Shown here piece by piece: positions 1-8,663 of a stretch of DNA of 64,000 nucleotides. The translations under genes were made by a program, and so were the position numbers. The stretch is from Candidatus Caldatribacterium sp. GTDB taxonomy: Bacteria; Atribacterota; Atribacteria; Atribacterales; Caldatribacteriaceae. Positions within the stretch are counted from its first letter, which is position 1. Every line of letters begins with the position of its first letter. The notes under the pieces are model-generated. The model was not told where the DNA came from. It made no database searches and was given only the letters and a program-made list of their open reading frames with translations. The stretch spans positions 1 through 64,000 of the forward strand of contig JAPWUU010000003.1 of assembly GCA_028275365.1 (NCBI GenBank), in the 5' to 3' direction.

Positions 1-480
1 CACCTTGCTGAGCTTGAGGCGCTCCGGGCCAGGAAGGCCCAGATTTTCCGTCCTGAGGTCCCTGTGGATCGCGCCCTTCTCCCCCGGATGTTCAAGGAGG
101 GTTTTGAGGCAGAGGTATGGGAGGAGATTGGTGGTCGGTGCCTCTCCTGCGCCAACTGCACCAACGTCTGTCCTACCTGCTACTGCTTTGACGTTCGGGA
201 CGTCCCGGATGTGAACCTTGTGACCGGAAGGCGTATCAGGGTCTGGGATTCCTGTCAGAATGAGCCCTTCGCCAAAATTGCCAGTGGAGAGAGTTTCCGG
301 GCAGAGCGTTCAGACCGAAAGCGGCATCGGTTCAACCGAAAGTTTTCGTATCCTGTGAAGCGGTACAACCGGTTCTTCTGCACCGGTTGCGGGCGGTGCA
401 GTCGAGTCTGTATGGCAAAGATTGATCTGAAAGAAACCATTACCCAGCTTGCTCGGGAAACCGGATACCTCAAAGTGTGA
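1..480 (+). CDS. hydB: [NiFe] hydrogenase beta subunit, 4Fe-4S protein (5' partial)
   Basis: This is the C-terminal part of an iron-sulfur electron-transfer subunit of a cytoplasmic group 3b-type hydrogenase. The frame is open from base 1, so the true start lies upstream of the window. Two cysteine clusters are visible: the first (CLSCANCTNVCP, about residues 47-58 of the fragment) and the second (CTGCGRCSRVC near the C-terminus), each able to bind a [4Fe-4S] cluster. The family (sulfhydrogenase beta subunit) passes electrons between the flavin subunit and the small subunit. It is followed at once by the gamma, small and large subunit genes, which supports the call. A GTG at 64 is in frame, but the upstream residues still read as protein, so it is probably not the start. 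Confidence 0.85.
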   Translation, partial: HLAELEALRARKAQIFRPEVPVDRALLPRMFKEGFEAEVWEEIGGRCLSCANCTNVCPTCYCFDVRDVPDVNLVTGRRIRVWDSCQNEPFAKIASGESFRAERSDRKRHRFNRKFSYPVKRYNRFFCTGCGRCSRVCMAKIDLKETITQLARETGYLKV

Positions 481-491
481 GGGGTGGAACC

Positions 492-1328
492 GTGGAGAAA
501 CTCCTTTTGAGTCACACCGGATACGAGGTGAAAGAGGCTCGAATTCTCAGGACTTCTCGCCTCACCGAAAAGGACAAGCTCTTTGAGCTTTCCCTAATCG
601 GTGGAGAGATTCTCGATTTTGAGCCGGGGCAGTTCGTGGAGGTTTCACTCCTTGGCGTGGGTGAGGCTCCGATATCCATTTGCTCTTCGCCCACAAGGCG
701 CCAGAGCTTTGAACTCTGTGTCCGGGCGGTGGGCCGGTTGACCACTGCCTTGCACCGTCTTGAGGCGGGGGATGTGGTGGGCATCCGGGGGCCTTTTGGG
801 GTTGGATTCCCCATCACCAGGCTCATCGGGCACGACCTTTTGCTCATTGCCGGGGGTATAGGCCTTGCTCCGCTTCGCTCTCTCATCAACTACGTCATGG
901 ACAACCGACGCGATTTCGGCAGGGTGCATGTGCTTTTTGGCTGCAAAGACCCTCAGAATCTCCTCTTCCGGGATGAAATCGAACTGTGGCAGCGGCGGAT
1001 GGACGTGGGTTTCCAGTGCACGGTGGACCGTGCGGACCCTGACTGGAAGGGCAACGTGGGCATGGTGACGGCCCTTATCCCTGGGGTGGACATCAACCCA
1101 GAGGAGACCTTTGCGGTCATGGTGGGTCCCCCAGTGATGTACCGTTTCGTGATTGCCGAGCTCCTCAAGAAGGGTATTCCCGAGGACCAGATTGTTCTTT
1201 CCCTTGAGCGCCATATGAAGTGCGGCCTTGGGAAGTGCGGGCACTGTCAGATTCACGACATCTACTGCTGCCAGGATGGCCCGGTGTTCTTTTACGAGAG
1301 AATCAAGGATCTCAAAGGGGCGATATGA
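492..1328 (+). CDS. hydG: [NiFe] hydrogenase gamma subunit, FAD/NAD(P)-binding oxidoreductase
   Basis: Flavoprotein of about 278 residues related to ferredoxin reductases and to PyrK. It carries electrons between NAD(P)H and the iron-sulfur subunits of a group 3b hydrogenase (sulfhydrogenase gamma nomenclature, unrelated to the radical SAM enzyme HydG). Visible elements are an FAD-binding barrel with FEPGQFVEVS near the N-terminus, a nucleotide-binding LLIAGGIGLAPLRSL, and a C-terminal [2Fe-2S] motif (CGLGKCGHCQ then a further C before DGPVF). GTG at 492 is chosen because GAGGGG lies 7 bases upstream. An in-frame GTG at 477 that overlaps the previous stop is the alternative. The stop overlaps the start of the small subunit gene. 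Confidence 0.88.
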   Translation: MEKLLLSHTGYEVKEARILRTSRLTEKDKLFELSLIGGEILDFEPGQFVEVSLLGVGEAPISICSSPTRRQSFELCVRAVGRLTTALHRLEAGDVVGIRGPFGVGFPITRLIGHDLLLIAGGIGLAPLRSLINYVMDNRRDFGRVHVLFGCKDPQNLLFRDEIELWQRRMDVGFQCTVDRADPDWKGNVGMVTALIPGVDINPEETFAVMVGPPVMYRFVIAELLKKGIPEDQIVLSLERHMKCGLGKCGHCQIHDIYCCQDGPVFFYERIKDLKGAI

Positions 1329-2104
1329 TGAAGGCGCCAAAAGTTGCTTTTTTCGACTTCACCTGCTGCGAAGGATGTCAGCTTCAGGTGGCCAATCTCG
1401 GGGAGGAGCTCCTCGAGCTCCTCAAGTTCCTGGATCTTGTGGAATTCCGGGAAACCATGAGCGAGCGGTGGGATGGGATCTACGATATTGCCATCATCGA
1501 AGGGAGTATCACCACTCCTCATGATGTTGAACGAATCAAACGGATCCGCCAGCGCTCGAAAACACTCATTGCCTACGGGTCCTGTGCCACCATCGGCGGG
1601 GTCAACGGCATGAAGAACGCCTTTGACCTTGAGGAGATCCTCCGGTACGTCTATGGAGAAGGGGCAAGGTTTTTCACCACCCTTCCCACCCGTCCGGTGC
1701 ATGAAGTCGTTCCTGTGGAGTACTTCGTCCATGGATGCCCTGTGTACCAGCCTGAGTTCCTCGAAGTGCTCAAGTGTGCTCTCCTTGGGATTCCCTATCA
1801 CGTACCGGATGTGGCCGTTTGTGTAGAATGCAAGTTCAACGAGAACGTCTGTTTCTACGAGCGAGGTCTCACCTGTCTTGGTCCCATCACCCGGGCGGGG
1901 TGCAACTCCTGGTGCATCAACAATGGCAACATCTGCTACGGGTGCCGGGGGATGGTTTCCAACCCCAATGAGCGGGGATTCCTCGAGGTGCTTGAGCGTT
2001 ACGGTGTCCGTGTAGAGTTTCTGGTCCGACGGATGGACATGTACAACGCCTGTCGAATCCTGAAAGGAGCGGGGAAAGGGCATGGGGAAGAGCATACGCG
2101 TTGA
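1325..2104 (+). CDS. hydD: [NiFe] hydrogenase small subunit
   Basis: Small (delta) subunit of about 259 residues, holding the proximal iron-sulfur cluster next to the Ni-Fe site. The N-terminal FDFTCCEGCQLQ (C15 and C18) is the CxxC motif of the NADH-dehydrogenase 20 kDa/hydrogenase small subunit family, and GSCATIGG supplies a further ligand. Several more cysteines follow in the middle and C-terminal parts (CVECKFNENVC, CYGCRG). It lacks the Tat signal of membrane-bound hydrogenases, consistent with a cytoplasmic enzyme. ATG 1325 overlaps the previous stop (ATGA) with AAAGGGG a few bases upstream; ATG 1328 is equally possible. Confidence 0.88.
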   Translation: MMKAPKVAFFDFTCCEGCQLQVANLGEELLELLKFLDLVEFRETMSERWDGIYDIAIIEGSITTPHDVERIKRIRQRSKTLIAYGSCATIGGVNGMKNAFDLEEILRYVYGEGARFFTTLPTRPVHEVVPVEYFVHGCPVYQPEFLEVLKCALLGIPYHVPDVAVCVECKFNENVCFYERGLTCLGPITRAGCNSWCINNGNICYGCRGMVSNPNERGFLEVLERYGVRVEFLVRRMDMYNACRILKGAGKGHGEEHTR

Positions 2105-3425
2105 CGTTGAATACCTCACCCGGGTTGAGGGGCACGGGAACATCGTGGTGGACGTCCGGGACGGAACGCTCAGGGAATGTCGCCTGGAGATTATAGAATC
2201 GCCGAGATTTTTCGAGGGAATGCTCCGGGGACGGTCCATTTTCGAGGCCCAGCACATCACCTCTCGAATCTGCGGCATCTGTGCCTGTGCCCATTCCCTG
2301 GCCTCCATTCAGGCAGCGGAAGAGGCCATCGGTTTTGTGCCCAGTGAGCAGACGGTGAAGCTGCGGAAATTCCTTCTTGATATTGAAATTCTCGATAGCC
2401 ACGTCCTCCACATCTACTTCCTCGTTGCCCCGGACCTTTTTGGCGCGAAGAGTTTCGTCCCTCTTGTGGAGACCCACAACGCGGTGGTTCGGAGAGCACT
2501 ACGACTCAAGAAAACCTGCAACGATGTCTGTGATATCCTTGTGGGCCGACATGTCCACCCCATAAGCTGCACTGTGGGGGGATTCACGAAGCTTCCTCGT
2601 CCTGGGGACCTCGAGAAGATGCGTAGCCTCCTCCTTGGGATGATTCCCGACCTTGAGGCCACGGTCGACCTCGTTCGAGGATTCCGCTTTCCTGAATTCG
2701 AGCGGGAAACGGAGTACGTGGCCCTGGTGTCTGATGACGATGAGTATCCGCTCCTTATGGGGGATATCGGTTCAACTGATGGGGTCCGCCTCCCGAAGAA
2801 AGACTACAGGAAAATCACCAATGAATTCGTGGTTCCCCACTCGACGGCAAAGCATACCCACTTGAGCCGTGATTCCTACATGGTTGGAGCTCTGGCCCGT
2901 CTGAATCTGAACTACCCCAAACTCCATCCCAGAGCGAAGGAAATAGCGGACCTTTTTGGAATGCATCGAAAGGTCACGAACCCCTATCTGAATACCGTTG
3001 CCCAGCTTGTGGAGTGTTTCCACTGTCTCTACCACGCGGTGGGTATCGTGGAGGAGTTTCTCGAAAGAGGCCTCGACTACAACGAGGAGATTGTGGTAGG
3101 GCTTAACGAGAAACAGCGCATCCCGGTTCGGGCTGGAAGCGGTGTTGGGGCGGTGGAAGCACCCCGGGGAACACTCTACCACCACTACGAGGTTGACGAC
3201 CACGGCCGCATTGTGCATGCTAACTGCGTCATTCCCACTGGACAGAACCTCCGGAACATCGAGTACGATATGCGGAAGCTCGTTCCTGAAATTCTTGACC
3301 GAAGCGAAGAAGAAATCCAGCTTGCCCTTGAGATGCTCGTGCGGGCGTATGACCCCTGTATTTCCTGTTCTACCCATTTCCTCAATGTTACCTTTGTTGG
3401 ACGAGAAAATCCGAAAGGCTCTTGA
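2082..3425 (+). CDS. hydA: [NiFe] hydrogenase large (catalytic) subunit
   Basis: Catalytic subunit of 447 residues that binds the Ni-Fe(CN)2CO centre. The L1 motif RICGIC is at residues 62-67 (C64, C67) followed by H71, and the L2 motif DPCISCSTH ends at H432 (C426, C429). Fifteen residues follow H432, so the precursor should need C-terminal cleavage, which fits the protease gene immediately downstream. Gene order beta-gamma-small-large and the flavoprotein partner point to a group 3b bidirectional NADP-linked hydrogenase. ATG 2082 overlaps the small subunit gene by 23 bases; AAGGAG and GGGAAAGGG precede it. Confidence 0.92.
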   Translation: MGKSIRVDVEYLTRVEGHGNIVVDVRDGTLRECRLEIIESPRFFEGMLRGRSIFEAQHITSRICGICACAHSLASIQAAEEAIGFVPSEQTVKLRKFLLDIEILDSHVLHIYFLVAPDLFGAKSFVPLVETHNAVVRRALRLKKTCNDVCDILVGRHVHPISCTVGGFTKLPRPGDLEKMRSLLLGMIPDLEATVDLVRGFRFPEFERETEYVALVSDDDEYPLLMGDIGSTDGVRLPKKDYRKITNEFVVPHSTAKHTHLSRDSYMVGALARLNLNYPKLHPRAKEIADLFGMHRKVTNPYLNTVAQLVECFHCLYHAVGIVEEFLERGLDYNEEIVVGLNEKQRIPVRAGSGVGAVEAPRGTLYHHYEVDDHGRIVHANCVIPTGQNLRNIEYDMRKLVPEILDRSEEEIQLALEMLVRAYDPCISCSTHFLNVTFVGRENPKGS

Positions 3426-3876
3426 GCCAGCTTTCACGGGGAAAACGGTTATTGTCACTGTCGGGAACCCTCTCCGAAAAGACGATGGGGTGGGGGTGTA
3501 TATCGGGGAGAAGCTTGCCCCGGTGCTCCCTCCCTGTTTTCGCCTCATCCAGGCAGGTTTTGCTCCGGAGCGGTTCATCGACGATATTCTCAGCGAACAA
3601 CCGGCAAAGGTGATCTTCATCGACGCTGCCTCTTTTGGCGGTGTTCCGGGGGAAATCCGGGTGCTGACGGAGGAAGAAGTCGTTTCGGTCACCCTCAGTA
3701 CCCATACGTTTCCCCTCCCGGTGATTGCAAGGATTGTGGCTGATGCAACAGGGTGCGAGGTTGTCTTTGTGGGGATTCAGCCTGAGGATGTTTCCTTTGG
3801 GGAAGGATTGAGTGAAGCGGTGGAACGCGCCGCCTCTGCCATTGTGGCGTACCTTGGAGGGTTGCGTTATGCATGA
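3385..3876 (+). CDS. Hydrogenase maturation protease (HyaD/HycI family)
   Basis: Peptidase of about 163 residues that removes the C-terminal tail of the large subunit after nickel insertion. The start of the fold is recognisable in VTVGNPLRKDDGVGVYI (GNxLxxDDGxG pattern, with the acidic nickel-sensing residue) and in FIDAASFGGVPGEI; STHTFPLPV corresponds to the conserved histidine region. The frame is open far upstream inside hydA. ATG 3385 (41-base overlap) or TTG 3397 is the likely start because the conserved sequence begins just after. It overlaps the HypA-like gene at its end. Confidence 0.85.
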   Translation: MLPLLDEKIRKALEPAFTGKTVIVTVGNPLRKDDGVGVYIGEKLAPVLPPCFRLIQAGFAPERFIDDILSEQPAKVIFIDAASFGGVPGEIRVLTEEEVVSVTLSTHTFPLPVIARIVADATGCEVVFVGIQPEDVSFGEGLSEAVERAASAIVAYLGGLRYA

Positions 3877-4111
3877 ACTCCGACTGGTCCGAGAGGTTTT
3901 CGAGGATCTCCTCCGCCGGGGGGAAACGGAGGGCCTGCAAAGGATTACCCGGGTGTACCTCCGGATGGGGGAGTTCACCGAGATTGACCCGGAGGTCCTC
4001 AGGTACTTTTTTGCTGAAAAGTCCCGGGGGACCATCCTCGAGGGGGCCGAGATCATTATAGAGCACAGTCCATTGAGGGAGCTGCGTCTCCTCTCCTTTG
4101 AGGGGGAATAG
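3869..4111 (+). CDS. HypA-like nickel chaperone lacking the zinc-binding domain
   Basis: Small protein of 80 residues beginning MHELRLVREVFEDLL, which matches the nickel-binding N-terminus (M-H-E) of HypA. The family is normally about 110-120 residues with two CxxC zinc motifs in the C-terminal half. Here the sequence goes from IIIEHSPL straight to RELRLLSFEGE, which resembles the final strand of other HypA proteins, and there is no cysteine at all. The gene starts inside the protease gene and stops 5 bases before the HypC-HydE gene, leaving no room for a frameshifted zinc domain. Nickel delivery is inferred from the N-terminus and the neighbourhood. Confidence 0.7.
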   Translation: MHELRLVREVFEDLLRRGETEGLQRITRVYLRMGEFTEIDPEVLRYFFAEKSRGTILEGAEIIIEHSPLRELRLLSFEGE

Positions 4112-4116
4112 TCGCT

Positions 4117-5415
4117 TTGTGCTACGCCATTCCAGGACAGGTTGTCGCCCTTCATGGGCGGATCGCCACGGTGGAATATTTCGGTGAGCGAAGGAAGGCG
4201 TACAATGAGTTTCCCTCCCTCAGCGTGGGGGATTTTGTTTACGCCCAGGGAGGATTTGTGATCAAGGTCGTTCCACCTGAGGAGGCGCAGGAAATCCTTG
4301 CCGTCTGGAGGGAAACCTTTTTCGAGCTCCAGGAGGTGGATCTTCGTCTTGCCCGGCTTGAGGTGGAGAGGGAGGGAGTGGATCGGCGAATTCTCCGTAT
4401 CCTCGATAAGGCTCTTGAGGAACGTTCGCTCTCGAAAGAAGAACTCCTTACCCTCCTTGGTCTTCAGTCTCCAAAAGAGCAGGAATTGCTCTACAAAGTG
4501 GCCAATTTCCTCCGGAGGAAGTACCACGGCAACGCCACGTGCGTCCATGGGGTTCTCGAAATCTCGAACTTCTGCTTTCGCAATTGCGCCTACTGTGGTC
4601 TTTCGACCCACAATGGCTCTCTTTTGCGGTATCGCATGAGTGACGAAGAGATTCTTGAAGCGGTGCGTGAAGCGGTTGAGGTCTATGGGTTCCAGGCACT
4701 TGTGCTCCAGAGCGGGGAGGATCCGGGGCGTTCGGTGAGAGAACTTGCAGAGCTTGTGCGGGAAATCAAGAGGCGTCATGCCGTCCTTATCTTCATAAGC
4801 TTTGGGGAGATTGGTCTTGAGGGGCTTGAGGTGCTCTACGAAGCCGGGGCGAGGGGGATCTTGCTCCGCTTTGAGACGAGCAACGCCGGGCTTTACGAGC
4901 AACTGCATCCGGGGTACAAACTTTCACACCGCCTTGCCCATCTTGAGAGGGCCCTGGAACTCGGGTACCTTGTAGCTACGGGGGGACTCATCGGGCTTCC
5001 AGGGCAGAAGCTCTCCGACATCCTTGAGGATATTCTCCTTGCGAGGGCGCTTTCGGCAGAAATGTACAGCTTCGGACCGTTCCTGCCTCATCCGGCAACC
5101 CCCCTGGCGTTTTCTCCCCCTCCTTCCCCATCTCTTGTGCTCAACACCCTGGCGGTGGCCCGGCTTGTGGACCCTAAAAACGCCAAAGTCCTCATCACCA
5201 CAGCCTTTGAGACCCTGGATCCTCAGGCTCGCAGGATGGGCCTGCTTTCCGGGGCAAGCTCGCTGATGCTGAACGTCACACCTCTGAAGTTCCGACCATA
5301 CTACACCCTGTATCCCGGAAGGGCTCACGAGGGGGAAACCATACGGGAACAGGTTGAACAGACGATTCGCCTGCTCCGGTCTCTTGGGCGGGCGCCTATG
5401 GACCTTGGGGTTTAG
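4117..5415 (+). CDS. HypC domain fused to HydE-like radical SAM maturase
   Basis: Protein of 432 residues with two hydrogenase-maturation modules. Residues 1-60 look like HypC: MCYAIPG with Cys2, then VGDFVYAQGGFVI, where Gln44 stands at the place usually held by a histidine (VLVHxGF). After a helical linker, residues about 90-432 match HydE of the [FeFe] maturation pathway: KYHGN, the radical SAM motif CFRNCAYC (C153, C157, C160), LQSGEDP, ETSNAGLYEQLHPG, GLPGQ and GPFLPHPATPL. HypC assists Fe(CN)2CO assembly for [NiFe] enzymes, whereas HydE serves [FeFe] enzymes, so the fusion next to a [NiFe] operon is odd. TTG 4117 is the only start that puts Cys2 in place; GAGGGGG precedes it. PylB/HmdB-type relatives are the alternative for the C-terminal part. 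Confidence 0.82.
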   Translation: MCYAIPGQVVALHGRIATVEYFGERRKAYNEFPSLSVGDFVYAQGGFVIKVVPPEEAQEILAVWRETFFELQEVDLRLARLEVEREGVDRRILRILDKALEERSLSKEELLTLLGLQSPKEQELLYKVANFLRRKYHGNATCVHGVLEISNFCFRNCAYCGLSTHNGSLLRYRMSDEEILEAVREAVEVYGFQALVLQSGEDPGRSVRELAELVREIKRRHAVLIFISFGEIGLEGLEVLYEAGARGILLRFETSNAGLYEQLHPGYKLSHRLAHLERALELGYLVATGGLIGLPGQKLSDILEDILLARALSAEMYSFGPFLPHPATPLAFSPPPSPSLVLNTLAVARLVDPKNAKVLITTAFETLDPQARRMGLLSGASSLMLNVTPLKFRPYYTLYPGRAHEGETIREQVEQTIRLLRSLGRAPMDLGV

Positions 5416-8400
5416 GGATTCTGGTGTCTTTCCTCTTCGAGGATCTCGATGAAGGCTTCGACAATCCGGGGGTCAAACTGCGTGCCGCTACAGCGCCGGA
5501 GTTCCTCAATAGCCTCTTTCTTAGTCCTTGCTTTCCGGTAGGGGCGGCCGGTTACCATCACGTCGTACGCATCGCAGATGGCAATGATGCGCGAGAGGAG
5601 GGGAATGTCCTCTCCTTGAAGCCCCCGGGGATATCCGGTACCGTCAAAGCGTTCGTGGTGGAAGAGGATGTAGTTGGCGATAGAGGAGAGCTCCCAGATG
5701 GACTGGGTGATCCGGAAACCCACCTCCGGATGCTTTTTGACAATGGCCCATTCCTCCTCATCCAGAGGACCAGGTTTTTCCAGAATATTCTGGGGAATGG
5801 CAATTTTCCCGATATCGTGGAATTCGGCAAGGAGGCTCAGTTCGTCGAGTTCCCTCTGGGAGAGTCCGAGGGCCTTTCCAAGACGAAGGGCCAGCTCTCG
5901 AATGCGCTGGGAGTGCTCCTCGGTTTCCTGGGTCACCGCCCGGAGTGATGCCCGAAAGGCCTGGAGAACCTGGTTGTGGAAGCTCAGGCTTTCGGTGAGC
6001 TTGCGCTGGTACATCCAGTTCTCGGCAATACGCAGGACCTCATCAAGGGGCTGGTTCGGGTCGGTCTTGGTGCCGTAACCCAGGGAGATACTCAGCGGGA
6101 TGGACGCCACTGCTGTCTTTTTGAACTCTTCCTGAATGCTTTCCCCAAGCGCCTGGACTTCAGCACTTGAGGTACGGGGAAGGAGTACCACGAATTCGTC
6201 TCCTCCCAGACGAGCCACCACACCCCGGTCCTTGCAGACTCCTTCAAGAATGCGTGCTGCCTGGCGCAGGAACTCGTCCCCCATGGTGTGGCCAAAGGTG
6301 TCGTTCACGAGTTTCAGGCCGTTTAAGTCCCCCATGATGACGCTTAAGGGGAGGTTCTCGGGAGTGTCAAGGCGGTTCATTTCCTGCTCAAAGAACGTCC
6401 GGTTATAAAGACCCGTGAGGGTGTCGTGAAAGGTGAGGTAGCGGATGCGGTCTTCGGCGAGTTTCCGTTCCGTGAGGTCCAAAAGGAGCACAAGGAGCGC
6501 CTCTTCCTCGCGGTACCGTATGGGCGTGAGGCGAGCCAGAACCCATTTGGTTTTCTGGCCCTTTGTCGTCAGGGTGAATTCCGCCTCAAAGGGGAGCATC
6601 GCTATTCTTTCGTGCCACCGTGAAAGTAGCGCAGTACCCTCGGGGGAAATCTCTGACCAGAGTTCGTCGGTGAGCTCTGTTGCCCGGTATCCGGTGAGGG
6701 CCTCGAAGAAGGGGTTGACGTAGACCCATCCGGTGTGCGCGCGGATGAGGGTGGCCACAGGGAGGGACTCGGCAAGGGTCCGGAACTGCTCTTCGCTTTC
6801 CTGCAGCGCTCGCTGAGCCTCTTCGCGGATGGTCTCAAGGTCGATACTGTAGAGGGCAAAGGAGAGGTCCTGGGAAAGCTCGAGGAAGAGCGTTTCTTCT
6901 TCCTCGTCGTTCAGAAAGGGCAGAGGAAGGGCTACAACGATTCCCCCATAGAGGCGTTCCCCCCACCTGAGGGGGGCGACGAAAAGCCCCTCACCCGGAC
7001 GGGGAAGGGAAGAAGGAACGGTGAGATCGGTGGGAGCCATCTTTTTGACCCTGTCCTGTGGATGCCCGGGATCCTTCAGGATGCGCTCTAAGACGGTACC
7101 GAATGTGCTGAGGTGCTCCTCAGAAAATCCCAAAGCGATGACAGAAGGTTGCTCAGTGCCGAAGAGCACTACGCCCGCCCCGGTGTACCCGCACCCCTCG
7201 ACGAGTTCCCGGCATATTCCCTGGACGAGACGTTCCCGGTTTTTTTCCCGGACGATGAGCTGGTTCACGTTCCGGACGGCTTTTAGCACCCGGTTCAGGT
7301 GGAAGAGACGGGCCTCCCGACGCTTTTCTTCCGTGATATCAAGGCACACCGCAAGGCCGGCGAACCGACCCCGGTAGCGGATGGTGGAGCCGCGAACCAG
7401 GATCCAGCGTTCTTCCCCATCTTTACGGAGGATTTTGATCTCGTACTGGGCCTCCCCTTCCTCTCCGCGTTGCCTTCTGGCGACGTTTGCCCGTACCCGT
7501 TCCACAAAGTCAGGATGAACGAGGGCCTCAACAGGAAGCGTCAAAAGCTCTTCCTGGGAGTACCCCGTGATCCTTTCGGCTTCTTCGTTGCACCAGACGT
7601 AGCGGCCATCCTGGTAGATGAGGATGGCCGCCGGAGCAAGGCGGGTGAGGGTCCGGAACTTGCGTTCGCTCTCCCGCAGGGCGTCTTCGGCCTGAATTCT
7701 CTCGGTGACATCCTTCACGTACTCGATAACTCCAAGAATGGTGCCGTCTCTGTCCCGGTAAGGGTGGGCGGTGAGCTCAAGCCACCCTCTGATTGCTCCT
7801 TCTTTCGTGTAGGGGACGACGTGGGTCACCCTCTTCCCGCTCTCCATGGCGGGGATGGTGGGGCAGAAAAAGCAGGGGGAAGTGCGGCCATGGTACGCCT
7901 CGTAGCACTTTTTCCCCACGAGGGGCATTGCGTGTTCATAAAGCCGCTCCATGAAGGAGTTCACCCGGAGGATGGTGAAGTTCCGGTCAAGGACACAAAG
8001 GCCATCCTGGATACTTTCGAAGACGTCGTTCAAAAATTGCCGCTCCCGTTCCAGGGCTTCTTCTTTCAACTTGATTTCGGTAATATCCCTGGAAATCCCC
8101 ACAATGCCGGTGATTTCCCCTTTTTCGTTCCGGAGGGGGATTTTGGTGGTCAGAACCCAGCTTGTCCGGCCATCGGGCCAGGTTTCGAGTTCTACCTTCC
8201 CTACGATGGGTTCGCCAGTTTCCATGATGCGCTGCTCATCGGCGTAGGCTTCCTGGGCGTGGGGTGGAGAGAAAAAGTCAAAATCCGTTTTGCCCAGAAG
8301 GTCCTCTACTCGCTTGAGGCCAAAGTATCTTACCAGGGATTTGCTCCCTCCGATGAAGCGGCTTTGCCGGTCCTTGAAGTAGATGCGGTCCGGGGTGTAC

Positions 8401-8663
8401 TCCATGAGGAACTCAAGGAGGCGTTCCTGGGCCTTTGCCTTCTGGGTGAGGATGCGTTCCTCGAAGAAGAGGGACACGACCCCAAAAAAGAGCACGACGA
8501 TGCCCCCAAGAAGGAGCAAGAGGAAGAGGGATGGGGAAGTTTCCATGAGCCTTGCGTGGAAGAGTGTACCGGCACCAAGGAGGAGGAACCCAAAAGCCAG
8601 CGCCCCGTATCCCCGCCCTTTCCTCCCAAGAAAAGCCCTGAGCATCTCAATCACGGTTCTCAC
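5412..8663 (-). CDS. Membrane PAS/GAF sensor with GGDEF and HD-GYP domains
   Basis: Protein of 1083 residues predicted to sense signals and act on cyclic di-GMP. Two membrane segments (about 18-38 and 45-68) are followed by three PAS domains (about 78-200, 205-325, 335-455), a GAF-like domain (about 460-620), a fourth PAS (about 630-745), a GGDEF domain with intact LGGDEF (GGDEF at about 820) and an HD-GYP domain with HDIGKI (H949) and HHERFDGTGYPRG. Intact motifs in both output domains suggest a bifunctional or regulated enzyme. The second PAS contains a three-cysteine segment (CYEAYHG...CFFC). It is read convergently with the HypC-HydE gene, sharing 4 bases, and its start overlaps the end of rseC. 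Confidence 0.9.
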   Translation of the reverse strand: MRTVIEMLRAFLGRKGRGYGALAFGFLLLGAGTLFHARLMETSPSLFLLLLLGGIVVLFFGVVSLFFEERILTQKAKAQERLLEFLMEYTPDRIYFKDRQSRFIGGSKSLVRYFGLKRVEDLLGKTDFDFFSPPHAQEAYADEQRIMETGEPIVGKVELETWPDGRTSWVLTTKIPLRNEKGEITGIVGISRDITEIKLKEEALERERQFLNDVFESIQDGLCVLDRNFTILRVNSFMERLYEHAMPLVGKKCYEAYHGRTSPCFFCPTIPAMESGKRVTHVVPYTKEGAIRGWLELTAHPYRDRDGTILGVIEYVKDVTERIQAEDALRESERKFRTLTRLAPAAILIYQDGRYVWCNEEAERITGYSQEELLTLPVEALVHPDFVERVRANVARRQRGEEGEAQYEIKILRKDGEERWILVRGSTIRYRGRFAGLAVCLDITEEKRREARLFHLNRVLKAVRNVNQLIVREKNRERLVQGICRELVEGCGYTGAGVVLFGTEQPSVIALGFSEEHLSTFGTVLERILKDPGHPQDRVKKMAPTDLTVPSSLPRPGEGLFVAPLRWGERLYGGIVVALPLPFLNDEEEETLFLELSQDLSFALYSIDLETIREEAQRALQESEEQFRTLAESLPVATLIRAHTGWVYVNPFFEALTGYRATELTDELWSEISPEGTALLSRWHERIAMLPFEAEFTLTTKGQKTKWVLARLTPIRYREEEALLVLLLDLTERKLAEDRIRYLTFHDTLTGLYNRTFFEQEMNRLDTPENLPLSVIMGDLNGLKLVNDTFGHTMGDEFLRQAARILEGVCKDRGVVARLGGDEFVVLLPRTSSAEVQALGESIQEEFKKTAVASIPLSISLGYGTKTDPNQPLDEVLRIAENWMYQRKLTESLSFHNQVLQAFRASLRAVTQETEEHSQRIRELALRLGKALGLSQRELDELSLLAEFHDIGKIAIPQNILEKPGPLDEEEWAIVKKHPEVGFRITQSIWELSSIANYILFHHERFDGTGYPRGLQGEDIPLLSRIIAICDAYDVMVTGRPYRKARTKKEAIEELRRCSGTQFDPRIVEAFIEILEEERHQNP

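Noticed and set aside
3388-4908. Long minus-strand open frame across the hydrogenase maturation genes
   Set aside because: Antisense to the protease, HypA-like and HypC-HydE genes; no recognisable domain, typical shadow in a GC-rich coding region.
1-5415. Hydrogenase cluster as an [FeFe] type because of the HydE-like protein
   Set aside because: Large and small subunits carry classical [NiFe] L1 (RICGIC) and L2 (DPCISCSTH) motifs and a [NiFe]-type protease follows; no H-cluster domain is present.
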